Shown here in pieces: positions 55,301-64,000 of a DNA stretch of 64,000 nt; the first letter of the stretch is position 1; each line of letters starts with the position of its first letter. This stretch comes from Symsagittifera roscoffensis (Eukaryota > Xenacoelomorpha > Acoela > Convolutidae). The position numbers were made by a program, and so were the translations under genes. The notes under the pieces are model-generated. The model was not told the DNA's origin and ran no database searches. It saw only the letters and a list, made by a program, of their open reading frames with translations. The stretch is from positions 21,807,461 to 21,871,460 of the forward strand of contig NC_087070.1 in assembly GCF_963678635.1 (NCBI RefSeq), in the 5' to 3' direction.

Positions 55301-55545
55301 GTGTCTCTACATGTGCCCGTATGTGTGTCTCTACATGTGCCACTATGTGTGTCTGTATGTGTGCCCCTATGTGTGTCTGTATATGGACACCATGTGTGTC
55401 TGTATGTGTGCCCCTGCGTGTGTCTGTATGTCTGCTCCTGTGTGTGTCTGTTTGTGTGCCCCTACGTGTGTCTGTATACGTGCACCTATGTGTGTCTGTA
55501 TGTGTGCCCCCCTATGTGTGTCTGTATGTGTGCCCCTATGTGTCT
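49310..55545. repeat. 6.2-kb satellite of a 24-bp unit
   Basis: Consensus TGTGTCTGTATGTGTGCCCCTACG with C/T and other variants, about 250 units. Higher-order structure is visible: a segment at 50210-50560 recurs at about 51010-51350, and 50080-50170 recurs at about 50745-50840. The 24-base period keeps several frames open on both strands, producing Cys-rich frames (CVCMCAPM) up to 512 codons and an antisense HIQTHVGA frame. These are products of periodicity, not genes. Confidence 0.93.
50851..51103. repeat. inverted repeat with 121-bp arms inside the satellite
   Basis: Arms 50851-50971 and 50983-51103 match at 118 of 121 positions in inverted orientation around an 11-bp spacer. All other satellite units run in one direction. 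Confidence 0.9.
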
Positions 55546-55600
55546 GTTTTTCCTTTTTCCCTGATTGTTTTAATCTTTCGCAGGTTGGAACAGGGTTGCC

Positions 55601-56030
55601 CTCACTGGATCTCCTACCCGGTGCCCGCTGAGGTCACTGGTTCTCCTTCCCGATGCCCGCTGAGGTCACTGGTTCTCCTATCCGATGCCCACTGAGGTCA
55701 CTGGTTCTCCTATCCGATGCCCGCTGAGGTCACTGGTTCTCCTACCCGATGCCCGCTGAGGTCACTGGGCCTCCTACCCGATGCCCGCTGAGGTCACTGG
55801 TTCTACTACCCCATGGCCACTGAGGTCACTGGTTCTCCTACCTGATGCCCGCTGAGATCACTGGTTCTCCTACCCGATGCCGGCTGAGGTCACTGGTTCT
55901 CCTACCCGATTCCCGCAGAGGTCACTGGGCCTCCTACCCGATGCCCGCAGAGGTCACTGGGCCTCCTACCCGATGCCCGCAGAGGTCACTGGGCCTCCTA
56001 TCCGATGCCCGCAGAGGTCACTGGTTCTGG
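55601..56030. repeat. 32-bp minisatellite
   Basis: About 13 copies of a 32-bp unit that includes GATGCCCGCTGAGGTCACTG and a GGTTCTCCTACCC or GGCCTCCTACCC remainder. It starts directly after the 24-bp satellite and a short T-rich spacer. Confidence 0.93.
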
Positions 56031-56035
56031 AGAAG

Positions 56036-56270
56036 TTTAGGAGAACATGAATATGAACAAATGGGAGAACATGAAGATGAACACATTTAACCTGTTTTTC
56101 TGATTCGTTTTAAATGTATGCTGATTCTATGTCTTAAATTATTCTTTGCTTTAACTGCATGTTTTTAGGAAAACTTAGTAATCTTACATTTTTAAACTTG
56201 CTTTTTTCTTCCAGACATAGAAAGAACTAAAAATAGAATAGCCTAATTAACGAAAAAAAATGGATTATAA
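56036..56270. other. AT-rich spacer
   Basis: No gene or repeat recognised between the 32-bp and 10-bp arrays. Confidence 0.4.
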
Positions 56271-56310
56271 TGGATTTTCTTGACAAAATAGTCGATTATA
56301 TTGAAGAAAA

Positions 56311-56470
56311 AAATGGATTATAATGGATTATAATGGATTATAATGGATTATAATGGATTTTTATTTTTCAAAAAAAATCGATTTTAATGACCACATAATC
56401 GATTACGTGGTCTAAATTTGCCACAATAATGGATTATAATGGATTATAATGGATTATAATGGATTATAAT
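56311..56470. repeat. 10-bp repeats ATAATGGATT in two blocks
   Basis: Five copies at 56311-56360 and four to five at 56427-56470, separated by TAATCGATT-type sequence. The same core recurs within the MITE at 57758-58271. Confidence 0.9.
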
Positions 56471-56499
56471 GACAACATTTCAGACAACATTTTTCCAAT

Positions 56500-56535
56500 A
56501 TAATCGATTATTATCCATGGAACTCCGGTGCGGGT
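56500..56535. mobile_element. solitary end of the CCCGCACCGG MITE family
   Basis: The sequence from AATATAATCGATTATTATCC to CCGGTGCGGG equals the right end of the MITE at 57758-58271. No matching left end lies nearby, so this is a partial copy together with the preceding TAATGGATT repeats. Confidence 0.7.
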
Positions 56536-57757
56536 ACTTTATGATCCGTTTGTACCGTTCGCAAGACATTGATAGTTGCGTACACACGAATGAAAGCTGG
56601 CTTTTAGAGCAAACAATAAATGTTTGCAAACCAGTTGTTTCTACGCTCACGTTAATTTATTTGGTATAACAACCCGTTCAAAGTATAGATTAGACTATTT
56701 CATAAATTGCTGTATGACAATTGGTTTTGTTATACACGTCCTCTGGAAAACTTTCATGAAAAGATCAAAATTGTTTGAGTGGTATTCGTTTATCGCTAGG
56801 TTTGCTAATGAGTGGTGCAATACTTTCATCGTTTGACCTAAAATTTACCTGCACTGAATGCAACGTAGAAGAAATTTCGGATCCACTTAACATTCCCCCC
56901 CCCCCTTTCAAGAAAGTGGGGGGGGGGGATTCTTTAGTAGGTACAATAGGGGGGGGGGGGAGAGATTGTTAAGTAGATCCGAAATTTCTCTCGTTGAACA
57001 AGTGAAGTGGGGGGTGCGACATGCGGCTTGAAATGAGACCACACGAATGGCTCAATAGTTGTAACTCGTGCTTTAAATCGTCAGTTTAAGTAACTGATCA
57101 CTCAACGATCCCTACTAACTAAGCTTTGTTTGTCTGTTTTTTATACGATTTGACTCATCGCCTCGTGCACCGTGAGAAGGCGCTTACTTCTTCGTGATAC
57201 TTGGCGTTAAAATGGTAACAAGACTGCTCGTATCAGGGCGAAGCCCTGAATGTCCCGACTGCCCATTAACGTTTATGGAGCAGTAATATCATTAAAAAAT
57301 TAAAAGTAATAAAACAAAATGAAATTTTTTTTTTTCAAAATTTTTTAACTTTTTTTAAATCATCCCCCCACACGCCAAATAAAGTACAAAAGGATAGGTT
57401 TCGCTACTTGTAACAAATCATTTATGGCAAATAAGCTTCGTAAACTAATTTGGAACGATTTCTAAGACAGATTAACTCTCCGCTTACGCGTTAATAGCGC
57501 GAAATGTATCGCGCGTTAATTGTCCAAAATTGGTCAAAATAGCAATCTTTAAACCCTCATAACTTTACGAAAAACGATCACAGGTGAAAAATTTTTTCAA
57601 ATTTAAGCTTAGGACAACAATACCTTTCGAATGATTTTTAAAAATTCCGTCAAAAATGGCTAGTTAAAAAGTCGAAACTTGTCTGAAGAAAAAAAACCCA
57701 CCCCGAGCACAATTATTCCGTTACTTTCGTATCGAAAGTCGGAACAAAAACTGGAAT
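56536..57757. other. non-coding DNA around a foldback element
   Basis: Contains the hairpin at 56871-56988, poly-C and poly-G runs, and AT-rich sequence. No supported gene. Confidence 0.45.
56871..56988. repeat. foldback element with C-run/G-run core
   Basis: GAAATTTCGGATCCACTTAA (arm 56871-56892) pairs with 56967-56988 at 21 of 22 positions. Inside, a C run, CTTTCAAGAAAG and G runs can extend the pairing. Confidence 0.8.
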
Positions 57758-58271
57758 CCCGCACCGGAGTTCCATGGATAATAATCGGTTATAATGCTTA
57801 TCGATTATAATTGATTATAATGGGTAGTAAACTGGGGGCTTAATTGGGAGGGGGCGGTAAGCGGTAAACTGTTAGTTAAAGTGCTAGTTAAACTGCGATG
57901 AATTAAAAAAAATTAGAGACAAAAAAAATTTAAATTTTATTCTGAAATGTAACATTTTATGAAACGTAATTCGTAGCAACTGCACTAAACAGGAAATGAG
58001 ATAATTTTGAACAAAATTGTAAATTTCAAGAATAACCTCTCGAAAAAATCCATTATAATCGATTAAAAATGGATTATTTTGCCTCGAAAACAAGTTTCAT
58101 TTTCTTTCAAAAATAATCGATTATAATCGATTATATTAGTTTTTTTTATTTGAAAATAGTTTCATTATAATCCATTTTTAATCGATTATAATCGATTATT
58201 ATCGAAATTTATTGAGACAGACCACGAAACTTCAATATAATCGATTATTATCCATGGAACTCCGGTGCGGG
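57758..58271. mobile_element. 514-bp MITE with TIRs CCCGCACCGGAGTTCCATGG
   Basis: Left end 57758 and right end 58271 are inverted repeats of about 35 bp with one or two mismatches. The interior is non-coding and rich in TAATCGATTA and TAATGGATTA motifs. Both flanks have AT directly outside, a possible 2-bp duplication. Superfamily not identified. Confidence 0.75.
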
Positions 58272-61200
58272 ATGACCACTGCCTCAAGATCTTAAGGAAC
58301 ATTTTCTTGAGTTGCATTCCGGATTAAGTACGCTGGGTCAGAACGCCGTTGCGTTTAGTTGATTCGAATTGCGCGGTTTCTTGCCTTTGTGCATGTTCTT
58401 GTGGCGCGATAGCACCACGGTGCTTTATAGTCTTTATTTGATATAAAAAGACTCCCGTTTTTGTTGTTAATCGGATGGCAGAAAATCTCGGTTTGACCAC
58501 GGTTGATGATTGGCTTCAAGTCGCTTCTAGAACTGGAACCTGCCGCATTTCGACTGATAGTTTGAAAAAAAGTACATGGGTCTTGGGGATAAATTTCCAT
58601 CTGATGAGTGACTGACCTCTCAAACCTTCATCGACATCACTACTAAATAACTTGATTATGATGTTGTCACCACTGCTAGTTTCGTGGTTAGTGCAAGTGC
58701 TCCTGCGAACCCGTTTATCATTTTGAGTGCTTATTCTGCGCATTTAGTGTGCATTTAGCTTATTCCGCCGACTAAAACGCGTTCACTCGTGTTGACTAAA
58801 ACTCTTGCCCAGTCACAAATGCTTTTGTAAATCAGATGCGACATTAAAAGATTCATTTTAAATTACTGTTACTGAAAAAAAGCTGCTATGTTCTTTGCAA
58901 TAGCAGTCGTTCTCATAATTATTTCAAATGTTGTCATTTACTAAAAAAGGTCAATTCGAGTGGTTGAAACGCGAGCCTTTTGCGGGTCCAGATAACCTCG
59001 TTCATTCCAGCTACCGTATATCAAGCGAACATTGGAAAAGCTTTGTGAACTTGGATGTTCATCATCCTATGCTTTAGTAGTGTTGATCATCTGCCGTTTT
59101 TCAGGGAGCATCATCATCAAATCTTTAAACCTTCACGTTTGATGATTCCGTTAACTTTCGCTGTACTCAAATAGCGCTTAATACTCCTGGCCATCGAAAA
59201 AAAGTTTTATATGTCGTTAACGAAAAGCCGCTAGCTTCAAACTGACGGAGTCAGAACTCCTGGATGTGACTTTGAGTTCAAGCAACCACCTTTGAACAAT
59301 TGCAGTGTCAATTTCTTTGGTCCATATCATGTAACGAACCAGCGAAGCTCGGAAGAACATTTTTTTCGGCTTTCTAACCATCGGCGCCGTTCATATCAAA
59401 ATTGCACTCTCCCTGGATACAAGCTAGTTTGTGATGGGTACACCGTCCGTCTTTTGTACTAGGACAAATTTTGTTCACTTAAAAATCCCGCAAATTTACG
59501 TTTCCGTAAAATAACCAAAGACGTTCTTAGTATACCTTTCTTTTCAGAGCTGGAAAGTTCAATAAACACACGGGCTATTACCTCGATGAGCAGGTTCGAT
59601 TCAGGGGCACTCAAGCCTAATCACGTTTTTCTGCTTGGATTGTTTTTGGTATCTGTTCGCTACTGATTGTTTGACCATAAGAAACGTTATATCAGCCCAC
59701 AGTCCCACGGCTGTGAGCGCAGCATGTGGCTGGTAATCTCTTTTGTAAAATTGACTCGAAAAGCCTGACATGGTTTTACTCGCTCGCCGACATCGTCGCG
59801 TTAGTTTTGGCAAAGATAACACAGCCCGTTCCGCTTTTTGTTCTCGCTCCGTTTCTTCCTTCCCTGCGGGCAGAGGATGTTAACGTGAGACGGTGAAAAG
59901 TTCGCCCTTTGAATTAAGATTGAACTAAATACGTCTCATTGGAATCTATCGGCCATGCCGCCAAAAAACTAGTCCTTTTTTGATGCAAACTTGGTTTTCA
60001 CCGCAAAATCAGTTAGCCGATTTCGTAGCTTCGACTATCTTGAGTGGTTTGCAGTCAATTTGCCAATCAGATTACATTGGTGATCGTTGTTTCAAAATCG
60101 TTTGGCAGTTTAGATGAGTAACATTTTTTTTTTCAAATTAAGCATAAAATTTCTTTTTTTTTCCGTTCTCACAATTATAGTTATGTCAGATTTATAGTTA
60201 TAGAAAGCGATTCGATAAGCTATATGTTAAAGTTAAAAATTTAAAACAAAACTTCTCAGTTTCCATAAAATTCGTTTTCAATCATCTGCTTATATATGGA
60301 CTTTCGGCGAATGTTTATTATCTATAAAGATTTGTTGTAAGTCAAATTCATATTAGTTCCTTTATATTTGCAAAATTTTATGGATCTGAATTTCTTTTTG
60401 GTCAAGTTGATTTACAAACTACAAATTTCAGATATGAGTCTCAATCAATAAACTTTATGTGCGAGATAATAGTTGTCGTGCTTCGTTTCTAGCATCATAG
60501 ATACAGTCTTCAAATTATCAAACGTATTTGACTTTACCCTTGCCCCACAAGTCTAAAAATGGACACTTAAAAAAATTTAAATGGAAAAAAACTGTAATGT
60601 GATCCAATTTCAAGCATCCAGTTTCAAGCAACCCCTTGTGATATTTTTTCTATCAAAACTTTAAACAAGCTTTTTCAATCACATCGGGTTAACAAGTCCA
60701 TAAAATTTTCCTTACTTTCGAACTAATTATTTAACGTAATATTTCACTTTTGTTTCTTATATGAGTGAGTTGCTAACAAATTGCATTATACTATTTTTGA
60801 AAGGCTCTTGTTTTTTGCTCAAGTTTTACGTTTTCTGTTATAAAATTTGTAGTTAGCTTTCCCTAAAAAATGACAACCAGAAAAATGAGAAGAACCACCA
60901 AACTTTCTCGACAGTGCCAGTTTTTTTTGGAATGGAAAAAAATTAAAATGGTACATCATTCAATCAATGGTTGCTGTCTATTCGAAATCTGATTTTTTTG
61001 TAAAAGTACTAAAACGGACCCAAAGAAAAAGCTCTTCTCTCCCCAATTTCGATGGTCGGAACAACATATTGTGGTGCAAGATATACTTATGTGGCGAAAG
61101 ATTTCAACTTGCAAATGCGATTTCCGTGTGCTCTGCCACAGTGAAGAATTTCGATTCTAGTTAAATTGCAAAAAAAAAAATTAAAAACTGTTTGTGCTAT

Positions 61201-61552
61201 CTTTACTATATTTTTTCAAATAAAAGGATTCTTCTGTTGTATCATTTTTAGAGCCAAAATTTGTGAAAAGTTTTTTTCTCATTAAAAAATAATTAGAGTA
61301 ATGATTTCTGGTCAACCCGGTGAGCTTTAGTATTTTAAATAAAGTCAGAGATCAAAGTAATTTTTGCTTCTACTGGCAATCCGCTCGTTTTTCATTCGAG
61401 AAGAAATTGAAAATTTTGTTAGATTACACTTGATTGGAAGTTTTGTATAAGCAAAAAAATATCACAATTTTGACCGAAATTTTTTTAGTTCTCTATTTTA
61501 TCTAAATTCTTTATCAAATTCCAAATCAACTAAATTTTTGCACTTATTCTAA
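58272..61552. other. AT-rich DNA, no supported gene
   Basis: Short minus-strand frames at 58355-58743 overlap in two phases and could be remains of a coding region, but I recognise no motif. Another at 59601-59822 is also unrecognised. Confidence 0.4.
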
Positions 61553-61663
61553 ATGTGCAAGACCTGTTCTCGTACGTGTTGTGCGGTCGGCGTTATTTTC
61601 GCGTCCATAATTGTTTTGTTTTACGTTATTTTATTCTGCTACATAAAAAAGGATGGCAAGTAA
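61553..61663 (+). CDS. possible tiny single-pass membrane protein or exon (36 aa)
   Basis: ATG 61553 encodes a Cys-rich start (MCKTCSRTCCAVG), a 20-residue hydrophobic segment and a KKDGK end. Unspliced it stops at TAA 61661-61663, but GTAAGT begins at 61660. TTTTTCAG ends at 61689 and CCTTCAG at 61715, so it may instead be a first exon with a short C-terminal exon. The 30-bp intron given by the nearer site would be very short. The product is unknown. Confidence 0.25.
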   Translation: MCKTCSRTCCAVGVIFASIIVLFYVILFCYIKKDGK

Positions 61664-61734
61664 GTAGTACTTGATTCAATATTTTTCAGCGCTTTTAAGA
61701 AAACTTCACCTTCAGAAAAAGCGCCATAATTTGA

Positions 61735-64000
61735 ATTTCACAGATTTTTCCTCACAAAACTTGTTGTTTTGGAGATTTTCCCAGGGTGTTAGACAACAAA
61801 AAATGTGCGGTGTAGTAATTACAGAAAATCTGTGCATAACAATTCTTTATCTCTTGGTACTACTTACTCATAGAGAAAAAGACAATGCAGATAAAGATAC
61901 TGCATCAAAATTACTTCTTCTTCTAAGCATAAAAAAAAAACAATTTTCAGCAGTGACTTGGCTTTGAGTTCCGCTGATCATGCGTTCATCTTTTTTCATC
62001 GGCTTGGATAGTCATAACAATTTTATTGAAAAACCCAAAATAAAATTGTCTGGCTTAAAACAGATCTTTAGCTCAATAAAATTAATGTGTGAATTCGATG
62101 TTTTTAGTTTTATCACATATGCAAGCTTCCGCTTTCAAACATTCACGAAAAAAATTCAGGTTATTTTCTGTTTGCGCAGAGGTCAGCAATAGAATTATCA
62201 CAGTCAAAACTTTGGTCCGAGTTTTTTATTCAAACTGCAATCCAATTAGAAAACTTATTGTATTCAGTTTTTTACAGTTTTTAAGAGTCTAGAACGTAAT
62301 GGGTGCTCATACACAGGTCTTCATGGCTTTTTTGTGTTTTTCTCATCAAAAGTCTTAAAATTTGTTCACGCTCAAATTTGATTCTTTTAACGTTTGAGTA
62401 TTTTTAAGATGTTCACAATTTTTTGAAAAGAAGGCAAATTCTACGATTGGAGAGCGAAGTAGGTAGTCATAAGAAAGGTGATTAATTTCTAGTTTCGAAA
62501 ATGGAAATTAATTCTCAGATTTCCCAGCGGTTTTACCTATTGATCCTTTTCACCTATCGTTACAAGTGATTCCCTATCGATAGAGTTTTACCTATTGATC
62601 CCATTTTTTATAGTTGTGCTAATTTTAACGAAAAAAGTACATCCTAAACCTCAGAGTGCCTAAAAACTATTATAATTTGATTCTTTGAAATGGGACAGTT
62701 GAAACTTTTTCCAAAAGACAAGTCAGTTTTTTTTCTGTTTTCTTGAGTTGATGACACTTTTTTGACTATCTGTTGGCTATGTTGCAATGGTCATGAAAAC
62801 GTAAATTATTTGATGATTACTTAACATGAACCATAAAGAAACCCCTGATTATTGTGTCGTATCAGACCGCTTCATAAGCTAGATGGAGATTTCATCTCCA
62901 CCTATTTTTTTTACCAGCTTTTCTAATAGTTATCAAACTTGTTATTGGACAACGTAGCGCACAAACCGATTTCAAACCTCCTTAATTTGATTTCAACAAT
63001 CTTTTAAATGATGGCTAATGGCATATCAGTTTCGAAAACCCTCAAAAACAAACAAATCAAGGCTAACCAATTCAAATCACTGGCCATTCTTAATTAGGAC
63101 AAACAAATTCTGCTGACTGCATTGAAACAATTCACTTGATACACACCGCCTACTTTACCCAGGTTCAAAACCAAATTAAAAATAGCATTTCATAAATTTG
63201 ATCTCCTAATATAACTGATTTTGTAAAAGAATTCTCTGCAATGAGGTTTCATGAGTAGTTTTTGATAAAGAGATGTTCATCGTATTGGAACCAGATCTAA
63301 ACTAATATTTATCACTGGTTATTTTAATGATATTTTATCTCTATAAAATATTGAATACTAACCAATCATATTCCATCAAACTAACAACCCACTTATTTGT
63401 AAGTGTTGAGACTACTTGTAGTTTCAACACCATAACAATTTGAATTAAACTTAGAAAACAGTTGTTCTCATTCTGGAACTAACTCGCGCAAACCGGTGTA
63501 CACTAGATCTATTGAGACCAGGAGATATAAGAGTAAGATTAAGATTGGTATTAGACTAAGAAGTTGCTCGAATCTATCCGGCCGAAAATGAGATAGCGTG
63601 ACGAGCAGACGGTGTGCCTTATCTGAAATTACTCTATGAGTATAACCAAAAGGTCATAACTCATCTGGTGCGACCAAGAGTCTCAAACAGACCTTAACTA
63701 ACCTAGAATTAGACAAAAATTAGATTAGAATTAGACAAATACAACATTTCAAAAATGTTATATGATAAGAACTCAGTAGATATGTCTCTACGACTCAATA
63801 GATCAGATCCAATATTCAGAACAATACGAGAACTACCCGGTATTGGAAGAAGACGTCGAACAAGAAACGACATACGACTAGAAATAAACCTACCAATCGA
63901 TTTCATGATTGTACGACAAAAACAAGATCAAACTGTAGTATTTAGAATACTACCAGCAGTGAATTTAAATTTTCATTTACTGACATAAAATTTTGAGAAT
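61735..64000. other. AT-rich DNA, no supported gene
   Basis: No repeat array or spliced gene identified. A 77-codon plus-strand frame at 63755-63988 (basic, RRRRTRND region) is not supported by any other evidence. Confidence 0.4.

Noticed and set aside
49328-55695. Long Cys-rich frames (up to 512 codons) and antisense His/Thr-rich frames
   Set aside because: They overlap in several phases and both strands of a 24-bp satellite whose unit lacks stops. Nothing distinguishes one frame as coding.
58355-58743. Minus-strand gene of about 80-100 codons
   Set aside because: Two short overlapping frames without motif, splice support or conserved start.
63755-63988. 77-codon basic protein
   Set aside because: No domain, no splice context, near the window edge; could be chance.

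Overview
This is a gene-poor, repeat-dominated stretch of an animal nuclear genome, most likely a nematode and possibly a Caenorhabditis-like worm. The spliced genes I can model have very short GT-AG introns (63-68 bp in most cases) with TTTCAG- or TTATAG-like acceptors. The window also carries Ty3/gypsy LTR elements, Helitron-like ends, MITEs and minisatellites, and the non-repeat DNA is AT-rich. The species assignment is inference. I saw no tRNA, rRNA, CRISPR array or bacterial operon.

Left (1-1882): a 164-bp MITE with 9-bp target duplications, a small two-exon gene on the minus strand, and the left half of an old LTR.

1883-26262 (Element A, minus strand, 24.4 kb): a giant Ty3/gypsy-type retrotransposon bounded by two 925-bp LTRs that differ at about 20 positions by eye. 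It is inserted inside an older related LTR lying in the opposite orientation. Sense order is: 5' LTR, PBS, long leader, gag, CCHC nucleocapsid, aspartic protease, RT, RNase H, a linker with 22-residue repeats, integrase, and then about 10 kb of cargo. The cargo is a macro-domain-like protein, a coiled-coil ORF overlapping an SGNH-hydrolase ORF in the -1 frame, and a roughly 2,290-codon protein of unknown function. Several isolated stops and frameshifts suggest this copy is recently dead.

26622-39540 (Element B, minus strand): a second, diverged and more decayed relative. It keeps the 3' LTR, integrase and the same cargo in the same order. Its 5' part is missing where a 15-bp minisatellite begins. 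Comparing A with B is the main source of functional insight here: it shows which ORFs, frame overlaps and nucleotide blocks are conserved.

40203-48895 (plus strand): an intact six-exon gene with a BEN-like C-terminus, a SET (SUV4-20-like) domain fused to a CACTA/Tnp2-like transposase (broken by one frameshift and one stop), and a second type of SGNH hydrolase. They are followed by about 158-bp tandem repeats and a Helitron-style 3' hairpin plus CTAG end.

49310-58271: a 6.2-kb array of a 24-bp unit containing a 121-bp-arm palindrome, a 32-bp minisatellite, 10-bp ATAATGGATT repeats, a foldback element and a MITE. 58272-64000 is AT-rich with one possible tiny membrane-protein exon.
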